Below are positions 24,001 through 39,000 of a DNA stretch of 64,000 bases, piece by piece (position 1 is the stretch's first letter; every line of letters begins with the position of its first letter). Under the pieces are notes generated by a model. That model was not told the origin of the DNA. It ran no database searches and worked only from the letters and a program-made list of their open reading frames with translations. Made by a program: the position numbers and the translations under genes. This DNA is from Bemisia tabaci (Eukaryota > Arthropoda > Insecta > Hemiptera > Aleyrodidae): contig NC_092797.1 in assembly GCF_918797505.1 (NCBI RefSeq), positions 38,019,372-38,083,371 on the forward strand, given 5' to 3'.

Positions 24001-27000
24001 TTTTAGTGCGCTGTAGAGAGTAATTCAGCGTTTTGTCAGTTGTCGCATACTTTTCAAGGTCCAGAATGTCAAATTAGCACCCTTTATTTTTCGGTGTAGA
24101 CTTTTAAGAATCGTCCCACAGATTCTGTTTTACCAACTGTGATACGTATGACTCCAAGGATCATTTTTAGTGTGTATGATTGAGTGCTAGGCAAAGGCAA
24201 TTTTCCACGGCTCTTAAGTAATATCTGCTTCGTCAACAGGCTCGAATTGTGCCACTCCGGAGACAGAAAGTGGGCGGCCTAGGCTTGAGCATCAAAGGAG
24301 GCGCCGAGCACAACCTCCCGATAATGATATCCAGGATATTTAAGGGTCAAGCCGCCGATCAAACGGGAGAACTTTTCGTCGGAGACGCTGTTATCAAAGG
24401 TATTCAATGTTTAATATCCTCTCATCCTCCAACCTTCGCTCAGGCCTCCGTCAGCCATGGCTGAGTTTCAGCCCTCATATTGCCGCGGCTCTGAAAGGGA
24501 ATGATTGGCAGCAAAGCCGTGGATTCTACGAGAAATTGTTTGATGAACATTTTAAGCGAGGCACACTGAAGCTTCGAGAAAATTGTCACTCGCATAGAGA
24601 AAAAAAGAGATGTTTGCATTTCGGGCATCTTGGATTTTTTTTTTTGGGCGTGGGTCGGTACGGACGAATTCTATCATCGATTTTCATAGAAACGGTGTAG
24701 TTTAGAGAAAAAAGTTATTCGATATGAAGTGTTTGAAATTATGTCATGAGTTGATTTAAGCAAAAAAATCGTACGTTATGGTCCGTTTTTTATGCTTCGA
24801 GTTTCGGATTTTGCTGGAATATCGACGCCATGTTGTACCGACCTACGTACCTACCCCCATGGGGTAAACAACCCTCAAGATGCAAACACCTCCTTTTTTC
24901 CCTTATGTATCACTCGTATTTTGGTGGCTTCAAGTCTTGGAATTCGTGTACGTTTAAACGAATTCCATGTATTTGTTTTAATTATGGCGGACGAAACGTC
25001 AGTGGAGATTCTGAGACTGGGGTTTCAGGACATTTTTGTCAACGATTTTTTGTCCGCACACCTTTTTTGTCCAGTAGTTTACGCCCACACGTAAAATGAG
25101 CAACAGTAACTTGGTTCAAGCGTTATATTTTAATCCGTATGTAAAATTATATTGACAATATGGAAATGAGAAATTGAGAGAGAAGAAGGTGTTGTTATAG
25201 TTGCTCATTTTCGAAATGAAACGTTATTACTTTCTCCTTTTGAATTATCTTTTTAAAATGTCATTGGTGAATATTTGGTTTTATTTCTATCCTTGAAATA
25301 TTCGATGTACAATATACCTTATACATGTATAGGTACTTTTTTTATTTTTTTAATTTTTTCTTTACAAAATTATTACTTCATTTTGAAAACATTTATATTT
25401 TTAAAATGTGGCAAATATTTGTAAAACCTTTTCGCAGCGACATTAATCTCAATGAGCCGCAGTTGTGCCGACAGAAACTGCAAAAATGAATAAAAGAGGG
25501 AAAAAAACCAAGACGCACGCAATCTTTAGTTTTAACCCATTTGTTCATCGATCTTTCAGAGTCAAATACGTCAAATTTTGAGCGTTTGGCTGCGGGTACA
25601 CCTCGCTGCAGCACAATAAAAGCAAAAAATGTAAAAGAAAAAATTAAAGCGTTTTGGAAATCATTAAATTTGACACGGAACCACCAATATTTAAAAAACA
25701 CACGTTATATTATTATTCTCCTTTGATGAATTGATACACATTTTTACCATCAATTTAAATGAGAATAATCAATGCAGAGTGTGCAAACATTTCAAAATCA
25801 TGAGTTAAGAAACGCTGACTATGCGAGGTTAAATATTAAAGCCTAACAGAGCGGAGCGGCGTGCTGCCAGCGCGAGAGGCTCACTGGCGCTTACAAACCT
25901 AAGTGAATACTTCACGCATTGCACAATGCTTGAAGTATCCACTTAGGTTTGTAGGCGCCAATGTTTCGCGCTGACCGCCCGCCCGCCGTGCGGTGGCGCC
26001 TGAAGCAACTATTTCACAACAGAGGTGTTGCACAGTATTATACGAAATTGAACGTATTAAGAATGACAGGCATCCTTTAAAAGTACAGATCTTTCCTCGC
26101 AAAATAAATCAAGATACTTATCGTACACAGGAAAAATCTAAGAGCCTTTAGCTGAGGCAAATATAGAGGTTTATCCGGTTCAGGTATAATAAGGTGGAAA
26201 TTTCTTGAAAGATAATTAAGTCCTGTTACACCATAGAGGTGTAGAGAGTTTTAGTGAATTTTGTCTCATGGAATTGTTGCTCCTCCATTTATACCAAAAC
26301 TCTCAACTATAAATTATTTTCCGTTGGACCAAACAGACAAAACAAATAAACAAGCAAACCCTCATTCTTCCAAGACATTATACATTTCCATCCAAAAACG
26401 TCGTGAGCAATTGTTGTTTGTATTTACATGTGGGCCAATTAACTTTGGGTCTCAACTGGCACGTGGACCAAAACTCCCGTGCCGAAAAAACGAATGGACG
26501 TAAATTGCTGGAAAAAACAGGTGCACGGACAAAAAATCGTTGACGCAATGTCCTATAACCGAGACAGAGCGAGGAAGAAATGGCCTTTCTGCACCTAGCG
26601 CTTCAATTTGTCGCCCGGCTGACAAAAGGGCGTAACTCCACATTGAGATGAGCCGGGAGAAGCATTGAATTTCATGGACGACACGGCTCATTGCAGACTG
26701 TAGTTACTCCCTTATGTCAGGAAGGCGACGAATTGTTGTGATGCCCATTCAGATTTTAATGTTTTCAAATAGATGAGACAAATCTAATGAAAAAGAATAC
26801 ATTTTCATATTGAAAATCGTTTTTTGCATTATATCGACTTCAATCGTATTAAACTTGAAAAATATCGACAAAGTGCAATTTTTTCTATGACTCCATGTAA
26901 AAACACGCATCCTTGGTATCAGAGGGTCCATGAAATAAACTATTCCTCTCATACTTTTGATAATCTTGTGAGGGTTTATCCTTTAAATATTGAACAGAAC

Positions 27001-30000
27001 TTTCTTGTCGGGAAAAAGTCGCTTTACTAATTTTAAACGAAACTGGGTTAACAAATGCATTCGTATCACGATAACATCAGAAGTTACACAAAAAACTAAG
27101 CAATCGCGTGCAACTTGTTTTGAGTCTCTCCGTGGAACTTATTTCTGATATCTATCTACATTCTTACTGTTCTCAGAACTTGACATTTTTTAATAACGAA
27201 AGAAAGCTATGCAAATTGTATAACCACTCGCACTGTTGTCCATAGCAATGATCGAATGAAATTATCATCGAAAAGAATGCCAACTCTCCCAGCAAATACA
27301 CAATGAAAAACAAAAAATAAAGGAAAATAGCATGAGCGAATTTTGCTTGCATGTGGTCTTCTTTTCCCCTTCTTCTTCTTCTTCTTCTTCTTTTTTTTGG
27401 TGTAAGTGTGTTGCATTAGGTGGTTTTAAAAGTTCCAAGGAAACATCCAGATCCGCAGAAACATTTTGCCCAACAACAAAACTGCACAGGAAAAATGTGG
27501 GGGAAATTTGGAAGCGCTTAGTGAAACTGGAAAAATTATTGAATGACACATTTCCTGTGTATCTTCCATTTCTTTTTAAAAAAATAAAACACAATGCTTC
27601 TATCAAGTTTTTAGACAGAAAAAATAAGATACACTGGCCATGACGACTATCCTATTTTTTCCGTGTATTTGTTTCGTAGTGATCCAAACCATTTTTCTGA
27701 TTTCCCATCATTCACATTTGTTATCCACGAAATACCCATGAAGTTTAAGAGAAAATGAGGATGAAGATCTCGCAACTACGACCTATATTACCAACTCGCG
27801 CATAAATGGACGTATTTCTGTCAAACGGAACTATGTGCATTATGACGTGAGCCCAGTTCAGCATGTATCCTTCTGGGTCTCAGGGCTTTTATCTTAATGC
27901 ACATGGTTCCGTTTGGCAGAGATACGTTCAAATGATCAACACAATGACGGGGAAATTAATTGGATTGCGATTATATCCGACTTAATTTAATGAAATTTCA
28001 TTTTCGTTGTTTGCCTCTTCCATGTTGCTCACAGTCAATGGAGAGCTCATAACTCATTGTTATCACGATGAGGCTGTTAACATTCTTCGCAATGCTGGGG
28101 ACTTAGTCATGCTCACAGTGAAACATTATCGAGCGGCAACACCATTTTTGCAAAAGACGAGTAAGTTTATGAGTTTTTAATTATTATAACTGGATTTTCG
28201 ACGTGTTTTATTTTAACGCTGCGTCGATAAAAGTGCTTGTTTTGAAAACAAATGCTATAATATCTGCTAAGTATCCTATTTAAGATGGAATATCGGTCGA
28301 GCGAAATATTTTTAATACCCCTATGTGGTACAAAAACACATGAGGGGCTTGGAGGACAAGGCGCATGAGTGCAGTTTTTGCTATTTCGAGAAATACGTGT
28401 TTGAAGTTTCGAAATTGCATGGATCCTTCTGATGGGAAAAATGTTCAATCTGAATTTTTGATGCTTATAAATTGGAATTTAGGAGCGAATTTTTCACATA
28501 ATTTGCGTTAAGACTAGTTTTATTTGATATCATCTCAATTTTTTCAAAAACTTCACTTATCCGCCTCGTCTTCCAAGCCCCTTATATTATGTATTCATTT
28601 CAGATTCCAGAAGTTCACATTGCCAAGAAGTGAAAAATAAACATTTGGACTACATTTTGCAACTACGGAAAGTAAGGGCACATAATTTGTTTCTAAAAGG
28701 AGTCAGAGATTATAGTTCTCTATCAAAAAATCTTGCCAATTTTTTGAACACATGTGGGCGAATGTAGCAGCAACACTTAATTATTTATATTAATATGCCA
28801 GGCAGATGGAATCTATCACAAAAAAACACTGAATAGGGAAGAAAGCACTTTCTTCTATTTTTTAGATACGCACTAGGTAAGTCATGCCTATTGCTATATT
28901 TAAAGCTAAAAATTGAGCATTGACTTAATGAGTTTTTACTTTTCAGGCAGTGACGAAGAAAACGGCCTAGAGAACACATTAAATGGAGGTGACTGGAGTT
29001 ACGATGAAAAAACAGGGTACTGTAATTCTTTAGATTCTGTGAAGACTGTTGTAAAGTGGATTGACTACATTACAGGTAAATAATTTAATCACATTGAAGA
29101 TAAAACTAGGGAGCAATTAAAACCTAGAACATTCTTTAAATTCTTACAAGCCACTTAGTATGAGGAGTATAAACACAGTTTATTGTCGATGTCCACTTAA
29201 ATACTGGACTGAGATACTGCAAGAGCTCACACCCACACCCCAATGATACTCTTGCACGGGATATGCCAAACAGACTAGAAACGCCTTCAATTTCCCTGAA
29301 TACGAAATTACAAGCATGATCTCGAACAACATTTATTCATGAGCAGAGGTACGGTAAGAGTTTTATTCGAATCTCGGAGCCCATAAATTTAGAAAAGATT
29401 TCTCTCAAGAAAAGTCCTTGACATGATTTCAAGATGAGTTCGTTCGTAAGGTATTTTAATTCATAGCAATTAAGTTTTTAGATACACAGGTAACGAGGAA
29501 ATAAAACACTAAAAAATGGCCCGAACTGTACGTAACAAGGTGGAGATATGGCGCTGGACCCACACCATTTGGCGGGGAAAACAAAGCCAATGAATTAAAA
29601 AGAAATGTCCAATTAGAGTCAACAATTTTTCTGCACTAATGAGTACCAGTACAAGACTGAGGGGAGGAGAGTGTTTTGAAAATTTTGACTCTGATTGGAA
29701 AATTTTTTGGTTTTGTTTTCCCCGCGAAATGGTGTGGGCCTAGCACAATTTCTCTACCTTGTTAGATACCCAGGTATTGATACTCGTTTCAGAGCAATTC
29801 ATATTAAATGTTAATCCTTATTTTTCAGATCTCTTGATGAAATTATGTATATGGAAATCAGAGAAATGAAAGATGAATATTAAATGTCATTAGAGTATTT
29901 GAATAGATATTTTAATCTTATTCATTTTTTCAATACAATATGTACGTGTGGATACGTATGCAGGCTACAAGTTAAAACATCTGCTCTGTGAAACAAACGG

Positions 30001-33000
30001 AAGTCGTTAAACGATTTTGGCTCACAAGCTTTCCCAAAAAGAAACTCCCATTCCCTCCGAAAGAAGTAGGATGTAATTTTGTTCAAATGAGTAATCATTA
30101 TCCTTCAACGTGTGCTTGAAGCACAATATTTCTTTGCCGCCCCTCCGAAAAGTTTATTTTATTGTGAAAGTTTTCTCAATTCCGAGTCCCTTCAGCGTGG
30201 GATCGGAGACTTCGATGGAAGTTTGTGCGTTATTAAATACTTTTACGGGTGTTTGATTGTTCGCCCAATTCAAACTCCCGTTTAACGCCGAATCAACTAT
30301 AATTAGAAACGCTTTAACGCATGTCATGATTGTTATATCAATGGTTTTACTTGTCTCCTCTCGAGTTCTGATAAGCCTTTATTTCATTGTATTTTAGCCG
30401 AATGTCCTTACTGTGTCCCTTGATTCTATGAACCTTCCAGGCAACTTATTATTATGGGAAAAATATAATCCTCAATATTAAACATGGGGCTTCATCAGAA
30501 TAAATCTAATTGCATTGCACGTTCGCCAATTTACTCTCGTATTCTATGTATTTTATTTATAGAAAACTTGATAACAAGGTTTTTCGGTTTTCGGGTACTC
30601 ACAATGATAAAAACAAAAGTTGAGGTATTAGCCGCTTTTTCAGATATAAGCAGTGATTGCGACTCAGGCCAGGCTTTCATAAAATGAAACAATGTGCAAG
30701 AGGATGTTAGGTATATTTACATAGATTTTACCTTAACATGGTGAACAAGAAAACGTTTCGATCAACACTTTGGTCTCATTCAAACTTAATACTATTATGG
30801 TTTGAATTTTGGTATTCATTTTTTTAAAAGTTAAAGAATATCATTCAGAAGTTCACAAGCAGTTTGTTGCTACATTAAATTTAATAAAATTGAATAAAAT
30901 GAAACTAAAATGAGGTAGCATGGAATAAATTCAGGCTGAATTTCGCCAAAACCGTTATATTCAACACTACCCGGAATCAAAGGCAAAAACAGCCGACTTC
31001 TGAGAAAGAACTTAAGTTCATTGTTTTGAGGGGTAATGATTTTCATGATCGGAAATTACCTTAAAGATCCAAACACCTCTACTGCCGTGCCAAGGAAAAA
31101 AGCCGTAAGAGCATTCGAATGCTGCCTTTACTCTCAGAAGATATTCATTCTTGAAGAAAATAATTAATATTTTTCCTTGAAATTTTCGGACCAATTAGCT
31201 AGAATTACGAGCTAAATTCTCTAAAAAATCGGAAGAAAAATATTTAAAAATACATAAAAAAAAATCGTGATTTGTCAACGGAAGTTTGGCAACGCCTGAA
31301 AGCTCATACGGCGTTTTTCCTTAGCACGGTAGCGTAGTAAATTGGCGCGATATTCGAATAACCCGGTATGATGACATTATTTTCGGCGCATATTTGAACA
31401 ATAAAGGCAACAGCTTGATGTTAGCCTACTTAACGGTGCAATTAGTTGCACACAACAACGCTGCGCAACACGCCAGAGAATGCAGCATTAATGGTTACCC
31501 ATTGCAGTCTCTAAGAGGCTTACACGAATCCAAAACCACCGCACACTGATAGTTACAGCGTATAAGCAGATATTTATTCACAGGGAGTACAGGGTGTTAA
31601 ATAAGTTCTCTGTTTAAGAGCAGTTGTCAATAAATGGACCACCAGACAAGGTAGGAATCGAAGCATTCTGATACATGACTATTGACAAAACTTTCACGTA
31701 GAACGAGATTCTTGCATCAAAAATTACTGTCAATCAACTCCTAACTAAGATATCAATGTTTTTACTTTACATTGGTCGCGGGAAATTTGAATTGCCCGGT
31801 CACTAGAAACTCAATACTCTACGTGAGTCGAATCGCGTACCATGCACAAAGGTTTCGAAAGGCTTCTTAATCGAACACTTTTCATTTCCCACCCTGTACA
31901 GTTCAGATTATACAAAACTCTGTATATTTCTGAGCCAAAGCGTCAAGATTGAGGTTGCCATATTTTTACATCGCAAAGACTGTCATGGTAACGTTTAGTG
32001 CGCCATTTGACTCACGTAGACCATTGAGTTTTCATGAGCGGGTGGTTTGAATTCACGCATCAAGAAACATGATATATCTTTGTTAGGTGTTAATTTCAGT
32101 AATTTTCGCTGCGCAAATCGTATTTTACTTGAAATTTTATTTAGGATGTATCAGAATGCTTCACTTTATACCTACCTTGTCCAGTGGTACATTATGGTTA
32201 TTGGTTAGTCGTGCGTATGCTCCCATAAGCACCAGCCGAAACTATATACATGGACGTAATTATGCTAAAAGGAACTATGTCACACGCAATCCCTACGCAC
32301 ATAGTTCCTTTTAGCATAAATATGCTCATATCAGTATTACACATACTCATGCCAGACACTTTTGAGCAACTATCAAAACTAGCAGAAATCGGCCACGGCG
32401 CTTCGTGCAACTATTGCGGCTCCGAGGTGTTGCACAGTATCAAATACAAATGAAGGCGCATCAACGCGTAAGAGCTGACTGATATTGCTTGACATTGGGA
32501 GATTAGGACACAGCGTAGAATGCTAGGATCCTGAGCTAAAACTTGTTTTGTGTCCTCTTCTTTAATAGTTTTTTTTCGATCGGCGCGTTTCAAAACGAGC
32601 AGTATTTTCTTAGTAGGAATGACAACCGCAGCCAGCAGCCAGCTTTAAGGTTTCTTTTTTTACTCGATTAAACCTAACCTGAAAGTATATAAATGATCAT
32701 CAAAGCTTGCTAATAAGAACAAGATTGTATTTCGAATGTTCAAAAGTCTGGCACTGGTGAAATCAGAGAAAATCAAATGCAGGAGAGGAACCAGCACGAA
32801 CGTGGATAGGTACTCTGACGTGACAGGGTACATTATTCACAACTGGAATGTGAAGAATAAATGTTTCAGTATGATGAGGAATTTTTAAAATTTCTCTTTA
32901 CATTTTGACCAACAAGGACAGGAGGCCGCGTGTATATAATTTTTTTTAAATATGTCCACCAAGCTTGAAAAAATCCGATTTTTTTTTTTACATCCGAGTA

Positions 33001-36000
33001 TTCTTCTCAGTTTTCAACCTTCGTTTATTCCTGATCTTAGGCTGCCATTGTTAGTTTCTTCCGAATTAAAAAAAAGCACCTGCTTATAGAAATTGACGTG
33101 TAATTCAAAATTGTATTTTTAAGTCCAAGTACATTCGATTTATTTGTTTGTAGTTCCGCTGATGATGGCATACGTGACACGTTACATATTTGGCACAGAC
33201 AAACTGAGGCCGAACGCTTTCGAAGTCAGAGGCCTCAATGGAGTCAGCACCGGTATCGTTCACTGTGACGAGGCAGCTGTCTTCTCGCAATGGCTCAAAC
33301 ATATTTTAGATAACATCGCCGCTCTTATGAATTTGCAGGTATATTGTATTTTAAAGTTCCCCCGGTTTCCTGATTCTCGCAGGTGAAAAATCAAGAAACT
33401 GTAAAAGCACACGTTTCATCTAGATTTGGACGAATTTCACCAGAATTGACCTAATTACAGTTAGATAATATTTTGCAGTAAGGAGACACTTACTATCTCT
33501 CGCTCTTCCATAAAAGCATTTTTCTACATAGGGATATCAACAGCATATATCGACGGTGAAACTACCAAACCACGTATCTCGTTTGCGGTGTTTAAAAATC
33601 TACGCTCACATTTTATTTTTTTGAAGTAGACCAAATCTTTATCATTCCTTGAAATTTTCACGGAATTTTCTCCGCACAAAGAGGAAAAATCACAGAAATT
33701 TTCAAGACTGGATGTTAAGTAGTTTTTCATTTAAAAAATAAAGTATGACAGGAAGTCTGCGACGTCGCAAACCGAGATACGTGGTTTGGTAGTTTCACCG
33801 TCGATATGTTGTTTCTAAAATGAACCAGAAATAGCTCCTTATCTAAAAACTAGGGGCAATAGGGGTAAACACAAATTAAACAAACAAATGACAAACGTTT
33901 TTTCTTTGTTCTGTAAAATCGTTAGTATGCAGATAAGCGGCATTGTCCCTTAACCATCGTTTTGTGAACTTTTCTCAAATTATAGGAGAAAAATTCACCA
34001 AATTTCCAGTTAAAACGTAGCTTAGGTTTGTATTAAAAAAAACCAACACTTTAGAGGAAGATACTCAAATTATCGTGAAGTTAGGCTAATTTTTATTAGA
34101 TCTAGTCATTTATGGAATTGGTTTAAAAGCCAGCACATCAAAAGGAAAGTCTATATGAAAATTATAGAGAGAGCTCAAAAACTGACGCAATACACGGATC
34201 TCTTGTAGATTCTATGAGGGAAAATTAATGTCAGGTATCGTGAAGGCATCCCTCGAACGTATTTCACATTCCACTTTTTTGTAGTTTCGCGTAACTCGTT
34301 ATGATATGCGGGCGAAAGCTCTTAAAGTTCAAAATTAGTGATTCACTTTGCTATTAGTTTACGCAGCATGTCGAGGCGAGATCCTGAGCCGAGGATGCAG
34401 AAACTTCGGAAGTGGAAAGCCGGCTGCCGAGTTGGTACTAAAGCACCGCCGTTTGAAAGATTGTTCAAGCTTTAGCCCTAGGATTATTTATCAGCGTCAT
34501 GTAAATGTGAAATCAGGGTAATTTTGATAGAGCGTGGCAATCTTCTGCTCGTACCCGGCGTCTTAAAAAAGTTTCGCAACAAAAGAAAGCACGAGTTCGA
34601 GGCGAAACTTTGACTCAAATGAGGAGCTCTCACGGTGAGTGTATGGCAGTGAAACACACCGTAATCCAACCAACGGAGACGAAAGATGCCACGGAGTGGG
34701 TTCTAGTGCTTTGAGAACAGTTTTTTGAAAGTTATATGGAAATAACTTTCTTTAGCGTTCTGTCTAAGTTGTAGGGTTCAAACACCTCCACTCCCATATA
34801 GTACACATATTACATCAGCCAATTACAATTTATTTCAGCTTTGCCTCCTTCGTCTGCCGACCGTGTTTTGAGGGTTCTACAATGGGCCACACAAGACAAG
34901 TTCTGAACTAGAAACAAAACATCACTTCTTGTCTCTTCAAAATTTTACGCAATAAAAAATTACACAACAAGAAGTTCGAGAACCAACTCCTTAATCAGAT
35001 ACTAGCAAGCATTTTTGATATAGATGAAATGGAAGTTATACATGAGTGTGACGTCACTCGTGCTTTTGCTAATCAAGAAATATAAATTATTAATCACTCA
35101 TATCTTGTCCAGGTATTAATTTTTTGGGGAGGGGGGCTGGCCTCCCCACCCCACCACCAGGGACTCTGGTGGATCCGACGGCCTCCCCCGTAAAATTGTT
35201 GAAATTTTAAATCAATTTGGACGCATTTTGAGGCTTCCACGACGCAGATTTTCGATCAATTTTTGCAGAAAAATTACGATTTTTTTTTAAACTTTCAGCA
35301 CAAAATACTTTCGAATATTTGTATTTAACTTATCTGGAATTTTAACTCTATTTGGTTGCATTCTGAGGCTTCCATTATGAAAATTTTAGAGCATACTAAC
35401 TGAATGAACACGGTGTTTTCATTCAAGACTCTACATTAAAAGAGATATATCTTCCTCGACGAACGTTTTTTCCTACCATTCAGAATTTCTGGAGGGGAGT
35501 GGCTAGCTAATACTATTTTCATTTCTAGGGGGAGGGGGGCAGGCCTCCCCTGGACCCGCCTCCGTGCGCCCATGTTCCGAGCGCATTATCGCATGAAACG
35601 TTACTCCTATCTTTTGTGGGGAGGTAGAATATAACGATTTCTCGGATTTTGATATTATTTCTATTAGAAGAAATTCTGAAATAGACTTATTGCGCTCGAT
35701 GCTGCTTGTGGGCGAAAGAATTAAAGGCATAGCTGGATTCAGGGAACGGTATATTTGGTGCGACTCTGCATAGGAATTCCGAGAAGAAGGGGGAGGAGGT
35801 TTTAAATTTAGAGCCAACTGATACCATTTGAAAGTAATCCCATTCACCAGTTTACAAGAAGAGCGGCAGGAAATTATCAGAAAATGAACCACTTCTCTCG
35901 TCATTTTCGATCGATAAAAATATACAATCTATTTTTACTAATTTAAAACTCACTTTCCTGGATTTGCAGTATGATATCGATTGGTTTTGATACCTTCATA

Positions 36001-39000
36001 AAATACTCACAATTATTGCGAAAAGCACATTATAAGATGATTTCGCATGTACTTTCTGAGCGTATAACTTTTCTCGTTTCTTAGTGTACTCAGGTTTGAT
36101 GTCTATCCTTGATAAATTTGGGGTGAACATATAACAGGTAGACGATAACTTTAAAAGGTTCATAAATCCTGCTTCGATTCATTCAAAGTATGAAGAGAGA
36201 TGAGTATTTTATTCTTGACTAAATTCTCGTTCTTCGGTGGACTTGTTGATAAATAAGGCCAAATTAAAGACGAACCTAAGGTGACGATATTTACAAATAA
36301 ACTACCACGTCGATCATCAAGTAATCAAATCTTGAAGTGCAGTTTTTGCTATTTCGAGAAATACGTGTTAGAAATTTTGAAATTACATATATCCGAATGG
36401 CGGAAAGAAAGTTCAAACTGACTTTTTAATGCTTAAAAATTGGAATTTGGGAGACTTTTTCACAGAATATGCATTGAATCTTGAAATCATTGCTCTTGAA
36501 ATCATTGATATCTCAATTTTTTCAAAAACTGGACTTATGCGCCTTGTCCTCCATGCTCCTCATTTGTCCGTTATGTTCCCTAATTCTGCCATCATTGTAT
36601 GGAATCTCATAAGCAATGAATGCGGCTGCTCAGTTTTAGGTTGATGAATTTCCGCGCTTGATTTTAATTAAAAACAAATGTATCTTGATAAATAGAAAAA
36701 TGGTTGTTAGGTTTGATGAAATCTTCATGACCCCTATTTCAACCCTTGCGAGTTATCAATGGCGCTGCTGACACTCTCTACTGGAGGGACTTTTACTCAC
36801 TTTAGAGGACAAGTTCACCGTTTTGGCGATAGGGAGCGCTACGTATTCTGGGTATTGCGCAGTGCGTATATTCCACCCTTTTCAGTGCAAGTCCTTTTTT
36901 CATACGTATTTATGTTAATGCACTTTACATTTATATCACAGTCGCAGCTCCCACGCCGCGATGAGAAATTTCTGACTGAATCCGTGTAGGCATCGCCCCA
37001 AGGAATACTTGGAGGTCGTATAATTTGTCTTGTATTTAATGCGTGTCGTCGTCTGTCTAAAGAGATTGTCATGCGTTTAAGTTGAGAGGACGTGTTTACC
37101 AGCACACCAACCTAACATATTATAATCACGCATTTGTGTACTAACGTAGCCCAAATTTTAATGAGAAATACACGTATTTCCTTAGGAAAAACATAAAATC
37201 TTGTCAAAATTAAATGATCATAAATATAGAGGACAGTACGCATGCGAGGCGCTTCGTTTCGTTACCAACCGATGAGGAAAACTAGACTCGTTTATTTTAC
37301 CGCATAATTTTTACCGATGGTAACTGAAGAATGATTTGTTAATGCCAAGTAAACTCGTCAGTTTTATTGATTTTTTTAATACTAACTCTTTTGTATCTAA
37401 TAGTTTTTCGTTTCGCTCACGGTAATTTTTGATACCTCAAATTTGTATCTGGAATAGCATTTTGTTTGCAATTGATTTTTCAAGTAATTTAGTGAATTAG
37501 GAATCGAGGCACTAAATTGCGTTCTCCATCAAGTAACGCTTGGTAAAAGACTTCGTACAGGAAAAGAGCCGACATAAACCAAAAAAAGCCTTCAATGTCC
37601 ACACAAAATCAAAACACAAATCAATGATCACTAACATCGATAGTTACTTACCTTCCCGCACCTATCAAGTGATAAAGTAGTGGTACGTGTTTCTGGGTCT
37701 GCAGTTCCAGTTCAAGAAAACATGTGGCTGAATTAGTGTTGGATTTTAGTTTTCTTGTATTTCGCACTTTTCGGACGCAGTATGTAAACTCCGGCTCGGT
37801 ACCGATGAAGAATTCATCGAACATTTAAAGCGCCTTCAAAAAATGGACAAGCAACGGTTCAGTAAGATGTGTTGCATCGAATCATTTTGAAGGCGCTACG
37901 AGTAGCGTAACGAATTAAGTAGGACGCCAGCGTGAATGACTTGGATACTTCATTCCGCTTGTGAAACAAGTAATTGTAATGATAAAAAAAAAAAAACAAA
38001 AAAAAAAAAACAAAAAAAAAACATGTTTGAACAATCTTCGATGCAAAACACATCCGAGTATTGTCAAGTATTGTAATTTTATAGCAGGTGTACTCAAACA
38101 TCGAGATATATCGTGCAAATTTTGCTGAACACTGGTTTCATGTTTAATTTTTGAGAAATAAATGTATTCACCATGCCAAAAGGCACGATTATCTCAGCCA
38201 AATCCTGAATCCACCCTAAGAATTTATTTCTTTAGACAAAGCTGTAAGTTAACGAACGCAAAATATTGCATTCGCGTACACAAATCAAACGGTTAATCTT
38301 CACGTTTGGGTACGTTCAGTTTTGATTTAGGTTTCATAATCGAGCTTCGTGAGGAGCAAATAGGTGAAATCTGATGCTTGCGTGATGGGTCCGTTTTCAA
38401 AGATTAAACTTAAACCAGTATTTTAGCAAAATATATTCGATAAATCTCGATGTTTGCTTCCTCTCGCACTATTAGTTCACCTGAATAAGCACAGCCAATC
38501 ATAGAAAATCTATTGTCACCCAAGATAGTTTAAGTTAAGCATATTCCCTTTTTCTCTCTGTTCATTAATTACACACATTGTTTTTCTGTCTGCAGATGAA
38601 GTTGTACAATCGAAATTTTCCTGCCTCGGAAAGAATCGAGTACATGGGTTGGGTCAACGAGGGCACTCTGAACAACAATCAGCCTTGGCAAAATTATCGA
38701 CCCCGCTTCCTTACATTGAAGGGAACTGACGTCTTGTTGTTTGATACTCCACCTGTAAGTTCCACTACGATGATGCAACTACTGAAAATCTTATTCTCAT
38801 TTGCGATGCTGCGAATTTCCAGTCATAGATGTCATTCTTTAACTTGGATAATGTTTTTAGACGCAAACAGCGATCCAAACCTTCGGAGGAACTGAAAGTG
38901 CAAAAATGATTTCAAGCAATCGAAGTGAGAAATAATTTAAATATGACATCTGCAAAAATGGCTGAAGAGTGGTTTTAGAGCTTTCTAACTTGGAATTCGG

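Larger units (their letters stand above)
22055..24239 (+). other. Intron 2 of the syntrophin gene (2.2 kb)
   Basis: Holds MITEs at 22292-22409 and 23817-24008. The remainder, including 22410-23816, has no identified feature beyond a moderately GC-rich stretch near 22440-22560 and one near 23340-23400. Confidence 0.85.
24400..28034 (+). other. Intron 3 of the syntrophin gene (3.6 kb)
   Basis: Contains the hairpin element 25690-26112, MITEs at 26604 and 27811, and a TTC microsatellite at 27370. The 24400-25689 stretch has several 60-100 residue frames, but none has splice sites plus recognisable protein features. Confidence 0.85.
29076..33153 (+). other. Intron 5 of the syntrophin gene (4.1 kb)
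   Basis: Contains the MITE 29533-29764, inverted-repeat elements 31086-31331 and 31629-32196, and the short perfect hairpin 32261-32318. The stretches 29765-31085 and 32320-33153 show nothing identifiable. Confidence 0.85.
33339..38595 (+). other. Intron 6 of the syntrophin gene (5.3 kb, the longest between coding exons)
   Basis: Contains the inverted repeat 33538-33813, a G-rich repeat fragment (35105-35570, with GAGGGGGGCTGGCCTCCCC-type words), the dispersed repeat 36341-36590, a small inverted repeat around 37830-37900 (GCGCCTTCAAAA / TTTTGAAGGCGC) and A-rich runs at 37984-38022. 33814-35104 and 36591-37829 show nothing identifiable. Confidence 0.85.

Noticed and set aside
24407..25099. 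Three frames of 89-100 residues in intron 3
   Set aside because: No domain similarity and no consistent splice borders; the last two overlap in different frames over the same DNA.
35503..35904. 133-residue - strand frame in syntrophin intron 6
   Set aside because: Includes the G-rich repeat fragment and shows no recognisable motif or splice support.
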